From: Euleptes europaea
Lineage: Eukaryota; Chordata; Lepidosauria; Squamata; Sphaerodactylidae
Length of the DNA stretch: 64,000 nucleotides
Direction: 5' to 3'
NCBI RefSeq assembly: GCF_029931775.1
Contig: NC_079322.1
Location: 79,235,326-79,299,325 of the forward strand
Shown: one piece after another, positions 9,730 to 21,279 of the stretch
Layout of the letters: the number at the start of each line of letters is the position of its first letter
How positions within the stretch are numbered: the stretch's first letter is position 1
Made by a program: the position numbers and the translations under genes
Notes under the pieces: generated by a model
What the model was told of the DNA's origin: nothing
What the model saw: the letters and a program-made list of their open reading frames with translations, nothing else
Database searches by the model: none

Positions 9730-11840
9730 CACAACTCCCATCCATCGCATGAAGACAGAGGAACATGGAACACTTCAGCCTATGAAGCAACCGTCTTGCC
9801 TGAGGCCTTTGTAAATACACACACGATAGCAAAGATTTTTAAGATCTGCAGATGAAGACACCCTGCTCTAGATACCGTTTTGGACAGATGCTGTCAGGGT
9901 CAAGGCCTTGTCTGAGATGACCCCCCAAAATATGGCCTGCTCTCCTCTATGCCGTCCACCTGCTTCCTTCGCTATTTCATTTTGGTGGCAGCTGAAAACT
10001 TATTTTCCAACAGGCATTGGGTTGAACGGATGATTGGTTGTTTTCAAGCTGGCTGTTATGGTTGCATTGTGGGAATGTTTATGAAGTGGACTTGAGATAT
10101 TTTATGATTGTTGGTTTAACCTAATTATGAACTGCCTGGAAACTATTAAACTATGAACATGTATAAATCCAGTAAAGCAAAAAAAGGAGAACACTATATA
10201 AGAATAACAAGAATAAGAAAAGCAGAATAACAAGCTCTCCTGCTTTAAAGACCTACGCTGGCATCTCTAAAAGAATTGCCAGGTATTTAAAAAAACAAAA
10301 TTGCTGTAAAAAGAACCCAATAAAAAGCTGCAATATTTATTTGAGCCTGTTTGTGTGCCAGTATTAGGAAGGAAAAGGGAAATGCTTGCATTTCAAGGAC
10401 CTCTCAAGGAGCAGCTGTAGAAACCTGGGTGGGTCACAGCAGCAGGGGAGTCAACGGGGGGCCCCTTCCTGGGCATGTGCCACTGCTGGCCGGGTCCCAT
10501 CTGGTAGTCTTTATCAGGGGAGCATTCAATGCAAACTGTGTAGAATGGCGGAAAATTAAATGCGAATCCCTGCTATGGGCTTAATATCCTAGCACTGAAA
10601 ACTGAGTTGTGGGGGTGACAGAAACTGCTACCCCTTGGAGTCAACCCTGGGGCTGGGAGCTGCTGTAGCATCCAGGTGAAAAGAATGAGCTGCTATCTAG
10701 GAGGTCCCAGGTTCAAATCTTGGCTTTGCTGCCAACAATAGGTAGTCTTCAGCAAACCATTCTCTCTCTCACCCCCTGTCCAAATCTACAATATGGAGAT
10801 AACAACTGGGCTTTTAGATTTCTGGTTGGTTCTGTAACCCTAATCCTATTGCATCATTTATTGAAAGTCCCATCTTGTTGACTGTATCAACTCATCCTGT
10901 GTACGGTAATCCACCTTGAGTCCCAATGAGAAAATCAGACTATAAATAGCATCAATAAAATAAATTAAAAAACACAACACTGTCCTCCTTTACAGGGCTG
11001 TTGTGAGCAAAATAATGTACCTGATTTGTTTTGAACAGAACACTGGAAGTGCTGTTGAAATTTTGTAGTTGGTTCTCCCTGCCTATTGGCTACTTGGCAA
11101 TTCTGCCAAAGGCTACCCCGTTAGAGGTTGCCCAGGCCGAACTGAGCTCTGGAACCCATTAGAGAGAAGCTCCGTACTGGACAGAAGCCGCTGGCTGGGC
11201 TTGGAACAGGGAAGGCCCTGCATTGATGCTCCCATTGCTGAGTTTTTTCTCTTTCTATGGAAAGTCCCAGATGTGGGGTGGAAGTTTTAAACCTCTGGAT
11301 GCGGCTGGCAATCACACACACCCCCGCCCCCAGCTCTGCAGGGGAGCCCTGTGGCCTGGAAATCTGAGTGCCTGATGCAGCGCTCGGGGCCTGAGGAGGA
11401 GGCCTGTGGCAGATTTATTGCGCTCTGGGCAAGGCAGGCACCTTGAAACTTGATGCTGGCTTTTTGGAATCTAAATTATTCCCCCCCCCCCGTGCTTTGT
11501 GTATGGGGGGGGGGGCTGGGGCTTCAGTCATCTCAGCACAGCACAAGAAAGAAGAACTCTTTCCTGGCCCAGAGAAAAAGGAACAAAAGCCATCAGCCCA
11601 GGAAGAGGAACTGAGGGAATGTCGGAGTTGAACCCGTTTGGAAAGGTGGTTGCTGCAGTTTGAGATGCCAGAAAAAGACACAACAAGTAACTCTTTGAAC
11701 TGGATGAAGGGTCCTGACTTTGTTTCTCCCTCCTTCCCTCTGCTCCGGAAGTACCACTGCATAGATATGGACTAATAAAACAAAGTGAGCAATGCCCCGC
11801 AGTTTGCATGGCAGCCCTCTGTCACGTAGAGCACCACTTT
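9730..11840. other. intergenic stretch without a recognised gene
   Basis: Contains AATAAA at 10319-10324, which could end the candidate secreted gene. There are AT-rich remnants around 9.9-10.2 kb and 10.8-11.0 kb resembling old LINE 3' ends, and homopolymer runs (C11 and G9 near 11.49-11.52 kb). I see no convincing exon. Confidence 0.4.
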
Positions 11841-11841
11841 G

Positions 11842-12235
11842 GGGAAGGGCCCATGGTTCAGTGGTAGAGCCTCTGCTTGGCATGCAGAAAGTCCCAGGTT
11901 CAATCTTTGGCATCTCTAAAAGTACCAGTCTGTTGGTGATGTGAAAGGCATCAGCCTGAGACCCTGCCAGTCTGAACAGTAGGTGCCAGCTCCTCCTTGG
12001 GAAATACCTGGAGATTTTTGGGGTGGAGCCTGAGGAAGGTGGGGGTTGGGGAGGGACTTCAGTGGGTTATAATACCATACAGTCCACCTTCTAAAGCAGT
12101 CATTTTCTCCAAGTGAAGTGATCTCTGTTGCCTGGAGATCAGTTGTAATCTCAGATCTCCAGCCACCACCTGGAGTTTGGCAACCCTACTGATCTTAATA
12201 GACCAGTAGTCTGATTCAGTAGAAGCCAGCTTTGT
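11842..12235 (+). repeat. tRNA-Ala-like SINE split by a MITE
   Basis: Head at about 11842-11980 (GGTTCAGTGGTAGAGCC, then GGTTCAATC). The tail resumes at about 12188 ('tctgattcagtagaagccag'). The MITE at 11981-12187 separates the halves, so the MITE is the younger insertion here. Confidence 0.75.
11981..12187. repeat. GTTGCC-type MITE, copy 11, inside a SINE
   Basis: AGGTGCCAGCTCC against GTTTGGCAACCCT. Flanked on both sides by halves of one SINE. Confidence 0.75.
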
Positions 12236-12271
12236 GTGACTGAAATGGGCGCAGCTAAGCCTTTGAAATTC

Positions 12272-13010
12272 TTCTTCGAATCATAGAGTTGGAAGGGACC
12301 ACCAGAGTCATCTAGTCCAACCCCCTGCACAATGCAGGAAATTCACAACTGCCTCCCCCCCCCCACACCCCTAGTGACCCCTCCTCCATGCCCAGAAGAT
12401 GGCCAAGATGCCCTCCTGCTCATGAACTGCCTGAGGTCATAGAATCAGCATTGCTAACCGATGACCATCTGACCTCCTCTTAAAAACCTCCATGGAAGGA
12501 GAGCTCACCACCTCCCGAGGAAGCCTGTTCTAACTGCTCTGTTAGGAAATTCTTCCTAACGTCTAGACCAGTGGTTCCCAACCTTTTCTTGGCCAGGCCC
12601 CACCTAAGCATGTCTAAAATCCTGATGCCCCCCCCCCCCCACACACACACATATAATTCTTAGCGGGCTTTCCCCGTCTCCATTGTCACCAGCTGACTGT
12701 TGTGTACATTGATTTTAATTTTAAAAATGTGTATGTCACAATATATATTTATATACCATATATGAGGCCCCTGGAACCATAAGAAATGCAAAAAAACCCA
12801 CTGTTAATAACTCATTCTCGAATTGCCCCCCTTAAAAATCAAATTGCCCCCTGTGGGGCGTGTGACCCACGTTGGGAACCACTGTCCTAGACGGAAACTC
12901 TTTGGGTTTCATTTCAACCCGCTGGTTCTGGTCCGACTTTCTGGGGCGACAGAAAACAACCCGGCCCCCTCCCTCCTCCAAATGACAGCCCCGCTTCTTC
13001 TTCCTCTTCT
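12272..13010 (-). mobile_element. CR1 LINE 3' end, split by a hAT element
   Basis: Begins with the complement of the CR1 tail (AATCATAGAGTTGGAAGGGA) and the 'cccctgcacaatgcaggaaa' block. After the hAT insertion (12569-12884) it resumes with 'gaaactctttgggtttcatt' and the reversed C-terminal reverse-transcriptase coding part. Confidence 0.85.
12569..12884. mobile_element. non-autonomous hAT element in CR1
   Basis: Ends CAGTGGTTCCCAACCTTTT and ...GTTGGGAACCACTG are inverted. The flanks GTCTAGAC and TCCTAGAC match 6 of 8, consistent with an 8-bp hAT target duplication. About 316 bp, no coding capacity. Confidence 0.8.
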
Positions 13011-13089
13011 CCTCCTTAGCAAACAGCGCAACACCTGGGCAACCCATTTCCTCGGCTATCCGAGCGGCAGCCCACTTCGGACTGCTGCC

Positions 13090-13720
13090 CCCCCCCCCCA
13101 ATAAGAGGGTCCCGCGGCGCTGATGAGGGCGTTTGCGACCCCTCCTGGGGGTCCGCCAGCCCCTTCGCCCCTGCTGCTGCACGCCTGGGCTTCTGCTCCG
13201 GCTCCGGCTCCCCGGGGCTCCAGCGCGGGTCCTGCGGGAGACTCAGCTGGCCCCGCGCCAGGTGGCCCAGGGAGGCGCGGGCTCCGGCGTTCCAGCCCGG
13301 CACTCGGCCAATCGGAGCAGCGGGACGGGCCGCCCTCTCGCCGAGTGACGGGGCGGCGGGCCAATGGAGAGCCCGCACACATCAGGGGGGCGGGCGTGCA
13401 GCTGCTGCAGCCCGGAGGGGGTCCGGCCGCGCCTTTGCCTGGCCAGGTGAGGCTGGGGGGCAGGGGGCGCAGGGGCCCTGGAGGGGGGGGCTCTCGCGGA
13501 GGATGCTGGGTGGAGGGGCGTGCTCGGCTCGTGCGCAGCTGCTGCGCGTGATCCTAGAGGTGCGCCCCAGCCAGAAACCCGCCCCTTGGCAGGAGCAGCT
13601 GCATTGCATTGCATGGGCACGGATGGCGGGTCGGGGTGCAGGGTCGAGGGGAGGGGAGGGGAGGGGAGGGGAGGGGGAAAGCAGGCGAGAGCGCGCGCCG
13701 GGGGTGTGCAGAAACGCGTG
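13090..13720 (+). promoter_or_regulatory. CpG island, probable promoter of zinc-finger gene 1
   Basis: Very GC- and CpG-rich block between repeats. It has two CCAAT boxes (CCAATCGG near 13309, CCAATGG near 13362), a GC-box-like GGGGCGG near 13338, and a possible non-coding exon end CCAG-GTGAGG near 13446. A GGGGA tandem run lies at 13650-13677. Orientation is inferred from the downstream gene. Confidence 0.6.
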
Positions 13721-13929
13721 CGCTGATCCTCACGTGCATGGCCAGGTTGATAGCGGGGGCTTCTGCGGGGCCCTGAGTTAGCAAAGGGAGAGGAATGAAG
13801 ACCCTCCGGCGTGAAATGCAATCAAACGGAATTCAAGGGACCGTCTAGTGATGTTGCCAGGCTAGCTGTGATGGGTGGGGGGGTCTCAGGTTTTGCTGAT
13901 CTAGTTAATGGTTATGGTGGGGTGGAAAG

Positions 13930-14280
13930 TGCTGTCAAGTTGCTGCTGACCTATGGGACCCTGTAGGGTTTCTCAAGGCAAGAGAGGTGCAGAGGTGGGT
14001 TGCTCTTTCCTGCCTCTGTGTTGCAGCCCTGGACTTCCTGGGTGGTCCCCCACCCAAGTACTAAACACAGCTGATCCTGCTTAGCTTCTGAGATCTGACA
14101 AGCCTGGGCCAACCATGTCAGGGCAAGAGACAAACAGAGGTGGGTGGCCATTGCCTGCCTCTGCATAGCAACCCTGGACTTCTTTGGTGGTCTCCCTTAC
14201 CAGTGCTAACTGGGGCTGAGCCTGCTTGGCTCCCAAGATCTGATGAGACTGGGCTAGCCTGGGCCATCCAGGTCTGGGCA
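13930..14280 (-). repeat. 5S-rRNA-headed SINE, two reversed head copies
   Basis: The complement reads like 5S rRNA internal sequence (GATCTCAGAAGCTAAGCAGG, then GTTTAGTACTTGGGTGGGGG). The head appears twice (about 14040-14110 and 14190-14275), both followed by a shared tail toward lower coordinates. SINE3-type elements have such heads. Confidence 0.7.
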
Positions 14281-14744
14281 GTTAACACTTATAATGTGTA
14301 AGAAATTCTGAGCTGTTGTAGAAAGTGGGAATAAAAAATACAATTTTTATTGGAGCATTGTGTGACGATCTTTCTGAAGGAGCACTAAAGAGAGGGATAG
14401 ATGGAAGAGGGGCAGATGCTGTTATCCGCTGCTCTGGGTCCCCATCAGGGAAATGTGGGGTAGAAATATCAATTAGTCATTCATTTATTGAAAAAAATTG
14501 TTGGCCTCCTTTCTACCTTGCGGAACTCTTGGCAGATTACAATGTGAATAAAACAACATTGATAAAAACTCATAAAAGACCACAATTTAAAATCTTTAAT
14601 TAGGACTGCCAATAAATAAAAACTAAATTAGTCAAATGCAGCCCCCCCCCCCCCGGCTCCACTGTTTCCCAACCGGCCACTAGGAATGTCTTTCTGCAAT
14701 TCCCGTTTTAGCTGACAGTGCAGAGAAGGTGGCAAAGGCCTCTC

Positions 14745-14938
14745 TGCCTACTGGCTGGGCAGCAACGTCAGGACCAGAGGAGCAGGCCTATTATCTTAGG
14801 TGCTGTGGAACACAGGCAGGATGGTGCTGCTGCAGTTGTCTTGTTTGGGGGCTTCCTAGAGGCACCTGGTTGGCCACTGTGCGAACAGACTGCTGGACTT
14901 GATGGGCTTGGGTCTGATCCAGCAGGGCTTCTCTTCTG
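14745..14938 (+). mobile_element. CR1-clade LINE 3' tail
   Basis: Shows the same tail as the long CR1 at 27.95-29.2 kb, including 'ggcttcctagaggcacctgg' and 'cagactgctggacttgatgg'. Confidence 0.7.
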
Positions 14939-14978
14939 ATCTAGGAAGGGATGTATAATGCTCTATCTGGTTTTGCAG

Positions 14979-15101
14979 GGAATGGTGACATTTGACTACC
15001 GGCCTGATTCTCCTGAGAAATCTGGGGACATTTGCCGGATGAGCAAGGGAAGCTGTCCCTGGAGGTGATGACGGAGAACTTGGGGGCCTTCTTTTCTCTG
15101 G
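14979..15101 (+). pseudogene. decayed KRAB-A exon of zinc-finger gene 1
   Basis: A TTTTGCAG acceptor opens a 123-bp exon whose start reads MVTFDY. After a frame change it aligns with the KRAB-A box of gene 2: FS.EIWGHLPDEQGKLSLEVM, then TENLGAFFSLG. One stop falls where KRAB has Pro, and the length differs from the 127 or 121 bp of the intact genes. The donor is reduced to GTTAAT. Position, order and phase fit gene 1. Confidence 0.7.
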
Positions 15102-15543
15102 GTTAATACCCTTTTCTTGCCCTCGTAAGTATGGCTGCTGAAATGGGCTGGTGGACCTCACATCGAACTGTGAAATTGCACTTGAGGTGAAGCTGGGGAA
15201 AACAGTGGAACCCCTAACTGGGGCACAGGATTGGCAGTGCCATGACTTTACCAAAAAGGGATGCCAAAAAGTGTGTGGGAGGATTCTCTTAAGCACTGGT
15301 TCACCTTTCAATCAAGAAAGTTAATGGCTTGGGGGAAGCTTTTCCGACGGGGGGGGGGGGGCATTCTGCAGCTCTATACAAAAGAGATGCCCCTGCCAAT
15401 CTGTGCCCAGGGTGGGTCTTGCAAAAATGATGCCCTGGGCACCTGGGCGGGCAGGCCTCATGGTCAGTGGCCACTTGTAGGGAGGGGGCTGCCTTCAGCA
15501 CTCTGAGGCCCATCTGATGCCATTGACCGCTCTTCCTCCGCAG

Positions 15544-15653
15544 ACTGTCGAGGCCCCAAACTGGATATCATTGTCAAGGTGGAGGAGGAGGAGGGGCTGT
15601 CTCTGCCCTGACAGACGCTCTGGGGCCAGAGAGCCAGGAGGAGCCCCAGCCAG
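15544..15653 (+). pseudogene. decayed KRAB-linker exon of zinc-finger gene 1
   Basis: Flanked by CGCAG and a consensus GTGAGT. In phase 1 it reads CRGPKLDIIVKVEEEEGLSL, then P and a stop. This matches the position and style of the linker exon of gene 2 ([12 protein letters not shown]). It is 110 bp against 111 bp in gene 2, so a 1-bp loss would explain the frame break. Confidence 0.6.
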
Positions 15654-16155
15654 GTGAGTGGCTTGAAGCTGGTCTTACCTGTTCTGAAAAGTCCTTCCTC
15701 GGATCTTCCAACTGGTAACATGCGGGCAGCGGGTAGCGTCTCAGCTAGGCGGCTCTTTCTTTGCAGAGATCTCATGAGTCCGAAGGAGTGAAGGGGGGGG
15801 GGTTCAAGCAGTGCTTGGTTTGGGGAGACGTTGGGGGGCAGCCTCCTTTCTGCGTGGCCCAGGCAGTCCTGAGCAGGGACGTGGGTTGTCTTGTTCCAGG
15901 AGGGTTCTTAGGCTGACCTGAGAAATTGGTTAAGGGCAGAGGCTTTCTCAGGGCTGGTGCTATGCTCTGCGTTGAAGCAGCACCTAGCGGAGTGGACAGG
16001 TATGCACCTTGAAATGCTGGGACTTCTGTGTCGGGAAATGACCTCTGGTTCTTCCTGCAGGGAGCGTGATCTGGAGCGGGTCTGGGGAGCAGCGCCAGGA
16101 GGAATGTTCCGGAAGCTCGCTGTTGCCCAGTAAGCGAGCGAGCTGATCGGGGAAG

Positions 16156-17514
16156 ATGGCCCTTGTGGGTCCTGAGCAGCGCACAGCCCCCGAGAAGCAG
16201 CCCGTGGCAACGCGGAACCGGAGGGGCCCCCCGTATCCATGCTCGGGGTGTGAGCAGACCTTCCAGGACAAAAAAGACCTCAAGAAGCATCAGAAGGTTG
16301 TCCACATTGGGGAGAAGCCCCACGGGTGCACCCAGTGTGGGAAAAATTTCCAGTTCCGGAGTAACCTGATCGTCCACCAGAGGCTCCACACCGGAGAGAA
16401 GCCTTATTCCTGCCAGGAATGCGGGAAGACCTTCCGGTGCAAGAATAAGCTCACCATCCACCAGAGAATCCACACAGGGGAAAAGCCCTACCCCTGCCTG
16501 GTGTGTGGGAAAACATTCAGGGGGAGGCACCCGCTGACCATCCACGAGAGGATACACAGAGGAGAGAAGCCCTACTCCTGCCAAGAGTGCGGGAAATCTT
16601 TCAGGGACACCAAAGGCCTGAGGCTCCACCAGAGAATCCACACAGGAGAGAAGCCCTACCCTTGCCCAGAGTGTGGGAAAAGCTTCAGGTACAGGAACAA
16701 ATTCAAAACCCACCAGAGAATCCACACGGGAGAGAAGCCGTATCTTTGCCTGGAGTGTGGCAGCTCCTTTCGGGATAAGAATCAGCTCATAATTCATGAG
16801 AGGCTCCACACCGGGGGGAAGCCCTTTCCCTGTAATGTCTGTGGGAAAGGGTTTAGAGAAAAGAGGACTCTAAAATACCATGAGAGAATCCACTTGGGGG
16901 AGAAGCCCTTTACATGCCAAGAGTGTGGGAAGGCTTTCAAATTCAAGAACAAACTGACAGCCCACCAGAGAATCCACACTGGAGACAAGCCCTATCCCTG
17001 CCAGGACTGTGGGAAATCCTTCAGGGACAAGCGGGATCTCCGGGTCCACCAGAGAATCCACACAGGCGAGAAGCCCTTTTCCTGCAAAGAGTGTGATAAC
17101 TCCTTCCGGTACCGGAACCAACTGACAGCCCATGAGAAAATCCACGCAGCTGAGAAGGAGGACACAGAGACTCTGAGAATCACAGTCTTGGAGAATTACA
17201 GTGATCAGATCCATGAAGAATCCGTGCAAAAGAGAAGCCCCAGCCCTGTGGCAGACATTGAGGAACCTGTAGAGATGGTAAACATTTCAGAGAACCACAG
17301 AGAAGTTGTTGCTGGAGAATCTAAACCAGAAACAAACTTTCCACCAAATATGGGGAAAGTTTCAGGGGATGAAGAGACCCTGGAGAAGAACAGCGACCAA
17401 GTCATTGAAGAACCAAAGCCAGAAATGAACAGCATCTCTACTGTGACTGTGGGGGGAACCATGTGGGAGGGAACCCCCATTTTCATAAAGAATGAGGAGG
17501 ATATTTCAGACTAG
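16156..17514 (+). CDS. C2H2 zinc-finger protein, 11 fingers, no intact KRAB (gene 1)
   Basis: 452 residues. Eleven C2H2 fingers fill residues 27-335 with TGEKPY/F-type linkers; the first has a C-x2-C-x12-H-x4-H spacing. A 115-residue acidic tail follows, with two related 'IEEP..EM' segments. Each finger has its two Cys and two His, so DNA binding looks intact. The start at 16156 (GGGAAGATGG) is chosen because an in-frame TGA lies four codons upstream within the same exon (acceptor TTCCTGCAG, exon from 16061). KRAB-A and linker exons upstream are decayed, so the protein, if made, should lack KRAB repression through TRIM28. The array is uninterrupted while its partner exons are not, which implies either continued use of a short isoform or recent loss. 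The ortholog is not identified. Confidence 0.85.
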   Translation: MALVGPEQRTAPEKQPVATRNRRGPPYPCSGCEQTFQDKKDLKKHQKVVHIGEKPHGCTQCGKNFQFRSNLIVHQRLHTGEKPYSCQECGKTFRCKNKLTIHQRIHTGEKPYPCLVCGKTFRGRHPLTIHERIHRGEKPYSCQECGKSFRDTKGLRLHQRIHTGEKPYPCPECGKSFRYRNKFKTHQRIHTGEKPYLCLECGSSFRDKNQLIIHERLHTGGKPFPCNVCGKGFREKRTLKYHERIHLGEKPFTCQECGKAFKFKNKLTAHQRIHTGDKPYPCQDCGKSFRDKRDLRVHQRIHTGEKPFSCKECDNSFRYRNQLTAHEKIHAAEKEDTETLRITVLENYSDQIHEESVQKRSPSPVADIEEPVEMVNISENHREVVAGESKPETNFPPNMGKVSGDEETLEKNSDQVIEEPKPEMNSISTVTVGGTMWEGTPIFIKNEEDISD

Positions 17515-17744
17515 TCTGAGAGGCCTCTAGAGAATCCAGCGAGCGGGGTCCCTGCATCAGAGGCCCTCAGTGTGATGCCCGTGGGCTCCAGGGCACCCCC
17601 CAAAAAAACCTTTCCCGGTGTCTGTCAAGTGCTGTTAGAGAGAGGGCAGGGCCAGGTGGGGTTTTTGCCCAGCAAGACTTCTGTTTGGCTGCTGGAGATT
17701 TTATTGTCTTTGCAGATTTTTTTTAAAAAGGTTGCTTTGGCATC

Positions 17745-17872
17745 AGCTGCCCCCATATGACGAAGATCTTCACTGTGTGGTAAGCTTTGGCAGCCATCTT
17801 TTGGCTGCGTCCACCACATTATGTCAGAATTCCAGTGGTGCCTGCAGGCTCAAAAAGGTTGGGGACCCCTGC
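17745..17872. mobile_element. hAT element right end (remnant)
   Basis: Ends AAAAAGGTTGGGGACCCCTG, the usual right end of hAT elements that start CAGGGGTCCCCAACC. No matching left end found nearby. Confidence 0.5.
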
Positions 17873-18019
17873 CCTACATATTGGTAAGATGGTGGGGAAA
17901 ATTTCAGAGGCAAGCATGATTTTAGAATCCAACCAAGAATCGACTCAAGAAAAAATACATCAGCCTGTGCAGAAAGTCCTTAAATAACAACCAGGAGAAG
18001 CTCTGTGAGGGTGCAGAAG

Positions 18020-18295
18020 AAGTTAAGAGTTGGTTTTTATACCCCACTTTTCTCTACCTTTTTAAAGGAGACTCAAAGCAGCTTACAATCGCCTTCCCCT
18101 CCCCCACAACAGACACCTTGTTTGGTGAGTGTTTGGAGAGAGTGTTTGGAGAGAACTGTGTTTGGAGAGAACTGTGACTAGCCCAAAGTCACCTGGCAGG
18201 CTTCATTTGGAAGAGCGGGGAATCCAACCCAGTTCTCCAGATTAGCATCTGCCACTCTTAACCGATACACCATGCTGGGGGGAGTCAGAAAGCTA
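18020..18295 (-). repeat. MIR/CORE-like SINE
   Basis: Complement of the family at 3.16 kb, recognisable by 'agcttacaatcgccttcccc' and 'acaacagacacc'. Confidence 0.65.
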
Positions 18296-18302
18296 AGCTA
18301 TT

Positions 18303-18482
18303 TGAGAGCCAGCGTGGTGTAGCAGTTAAAATGTCATGCTAGGATCAGGGAGACCTGGGTTTGAATCTCCACTCTGCCATGGAAGCTTGCTGGTTGATCT
18401 TGGGCCAGTCACACACTCTCAAGCTAACCTCCCTCACAGGGTTGTAGTGAGGATAAAGTGGAGGAAAGGAGTATGGTGTAAG
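18303..18482 (+). repeat. MIR/CORE-like SINE
   Basis: Head AGCCAGCGTGGTGTAGCAGT, B-box-like GGTTTGAATC, core TTGGGCCAGTCACACAC. Head to head with the preceding copy. Confidence 0.7.
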
Positions 18483-18630
18483 CTATTGTCGAAGGTTTTC
18501 ACGGTCAGAGTTCATTGGTTCTTGTAGGTTATCCGGGCTGTGTAACCGTGGTCTTGGAATTTTCTTTCCTGACGTTTCGCCAGCAACTGTGGCAGGCATC
18601 TTCAGAGTAGTAACACTGAAGGACAGTGTA
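18483..18630 (+). repeat. unclassified repeat with 'ctgacgtttcgccagc' core
   Basis: Contains 'ggttatccgggctgtgtaac', 'ctgacgtttcgccagcaact' and 'ggcaggcatcttcagag'. The same element is present twice in inverted orientation at 54.94-55.18 kb. Confidence 0.6.
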
Positions 18631-18921
18631 AGCTGCTTTGAGTTCCCATTTGGGGAGGACAGCAAGCTACAAATGAATTAAATAAGTCAAGATTCTGCGT
18701 GGGAGAGAGGGACTGTCTCTGCCCCTCCTTGGAGGAGAAAGGGGTACTATATTGCTCCTTTGGTGCCTCCATACCCTGCTTGTAGGCCTTCTGGGGGGAA
18801 GAGGTTGGCTGGCCCCTCTGGGAAATGGAACGCTGAGCTAGATGAACCCACCTTGGTCTCCACCCAGCAGGACTCTTCTCTTGATCTTAAGCCAAATGCT
18901 AACTCTTCTATGGTTATGCAA

Positions 18922-19476
18922 GTAAAGAACATAAGAAAAGCCCTGCTGGATCAGACCAAGGCCCATCCAGTCCAGCAGTCTGTTCACACAGTGGCCAACC
19001 AGGTGCCTCTAGGAAGCCCACAAGCAAGAAGACTGCAGCAGCATTGTCCTGCCTGTATTCCACTGCGCCTAATATAATGGGCCTGCTCCTCTGATCCTGG
19101 AGAGGACAGGTATATATCATGGATAGTATCCGTTTTTACTAGTCGCCATGAATAGCCCTCTCCTCCATGAACATGTCCACTCCCTTCTTAAAGCCTTCCA
19201 AGTTGGCAGCCATCACCACATCCTGGGGCAGGGAGTTCCACAATTTAACTACATGAACCTACCATATTCGGAAAGGACCTGCCCATGTTCTTCTGGTTCT
19301 ATTGATTCTCTAGCACACGTACTCCTGGAATATCATTTTTATGAGGATCTAAGATCAAGATATATTATTCCTCTTCTAGCAGATTGGACTAGAAACTCTC
19401 TGTTTGAACTAATACCCCATTTATTGTCAGCGATCCTAAGGTTACATTGGCAGATAACCCAGAGAGCAAAGCGATG
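18922..19476. mobile_element. CR1 tail (minus) and a second LINE C-terminal fragment (plus)
   Basis: Positions 18922-19250 are the complement of a CR1-clade 3' end ('agaacataagaaaagccctg' to 'gggagttccacaattt'). Positions 19262-19476 read, on the plus strand, a LINE C-terminal zinc-knuckle-like frame (ERTCPCSSGSIDSLAHVLLE), related to the one at 44.2-44.7 kb. Confidence 0.6.
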
Positions 19477-19740
19477 AGCCGGCCAATAGAAAATGAATTA
19501 TGTTCCAAAACTGTTCCCCATCTCTTTCCGCCAGTGGAAACGTCTTGTGATTCTGGCAGATGCTTCGGTTCTGACTTTGCCCTGCTTCCATGGGGCGCAA
19601 GTTCTACCATGAGGGGTGATAACTGCTGTGTGCCCTGGGATAAAGATGATGCTGTCAAAAGGTACTTTTGACAAGTCTTAGAAATCCTACAAGGATATAG
19701 CAGAGGAGACCCTTCCTTTTGGATTTTGGATGCTGGGATT

Positions 19741-21052
19741 AGAATCATAGAATCATAGAGTTGGAAGGGACCACCAGGGCCATCAACCCCCTGCACAATG
19801 CAGGAAATTCACAACTACCTCCCGCCTCCACACCCCTAGTGACCAGAAGATGGCCAAGATGCCCTCTCATAATCTGCTTAAAGTCACAGAATCAGCATTG
19901 CTGACAGATGGCCATCTAACCTCTTCTTAAAAACCTCCAGGGAAGGAGAGCTTACCACCTCTTGAGGAAGCCAACATGTTCCACTGAGGAACTGCTCTAA
20001 CTGTTAGAAAATTCTTCCTAATGTCTAGACGAAAACTCTTTTGATTTAATTTCAACCCGTTGGTTCTGGTCTGACCTTGTTGGGCAACAGAAAATAACTC
20101 GGCACCCTCCTCTATATGACAGCCCTTCAAGTACTTGAACATGGTTATCATATCCCCTCTCAGTCTTCTCCTCTTCAGGCTAAACATACCCAGCTCCTTC
20201 AACCTTTCCTCATAGGACTTGGTCTCCAGACCCCTCACCATCTTTGTTGCCCTCCTCTGGACACGTTCCAGCTTGTCTACATCTTTCTTAAATTGTGGTG
20301 CCCAAAACTGAACACAGTACTCTAGGTGAGGCCTAACCAGAGCAGAGTAAAGCGATACCATCACTTTGCGTGATCTGGCCACTATACTTCTATTGATGCA
20401 GCCCAAGACTGCATTTGCCTTTTTAGTTACAGCATCACGCTACTGACTCATGTTCAGTGTTTGGTCTACTAAGACCCCAAGATCCTTTTCACACACACTA
20501 CTGCTCAAAGAAGTCTCCCCCATCCTATAATTATGCATTTGATTTTTCCTACCTAAATGCAGAACTTTACATTTGTCTTTGTTGAAGTGCATTTTATTAG
20601 TTCTAGCCCATTTCTCCAGCCTGTCAAGATCATCCTGCATCTTGGCTCTGTCTTCTAGATAAACTATGTCTTCAGCATTCCCCTGATCCAGCTAGGTAGT
20701 AACTTTCCCAAAAAAGGAGATAAGATTAGTCTGACATGACTTATTCTTGAGAAACCCATGCTGGCTCTTAGTGATCAGATCCATCCTTTCTAAATGCTGA
20801 AGGACGGACTGTTTGATAATTTGTTCAAACACTTTTCCTGGTATAGAAGTCAAGCTGATGGGTCGGTAGTTACCTGGATCCTCCTTTTTCCCCTTCTTGA
20901 AGATGGGGACAACATTTGCCCGCCTCCAATCTTCTGGCACCTCACCTGTTTGCCAAGACTTTTCAAAAATAATGGACAGAGGCACCAAAATTATATCTGC
21001 AAGTTCTTTGAGTACTCTTGGGTGCAATTCATCTGGGCCAGAGGATTAAGGG
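19741..21052 (-). mobile_element. CR1 LINE, 5'-truncated, decayed
   Basis: The tail at the left is the complement of ATTCTATGATTCTATGATT. Reading leftwards, reverse-transcriptase blocks appear in CR1 order: [69 protein letters not shown], then [15 protein letters not shown] and the C-terminal segment. It lies in several broken frames and lacks the endonuclease half. Confidence 0.9.
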
Positions 21053-21279
21053 CCCCTGCTCTCAGGACTGTGCACCCGAATGTCAGTGATGACTGGGCTT
21101 CTGTGACTAAATGATCTGAGTGATTTGTCGGGTAAACACTAAGAATGTAAATGGTGTTACACGCTGTGGCTTTTCATGTACCTCAATGTCAAATCTCCTT
21201 TTTGGAAAGGTGGTTTTTTTTAAAAAAAATGTGTATTATGTATTTTAATAAAAATTACTATTGTCTCCCCCACACACAC

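Noticed and set aside
15772-16809. 345-codon open frame on the minus strand
   Set aside because: Antisense shadow of the C2H2 finger array of gene 1; such arrays leave long open antisense frames with repeated 'LLS.VDSLV' patterns.
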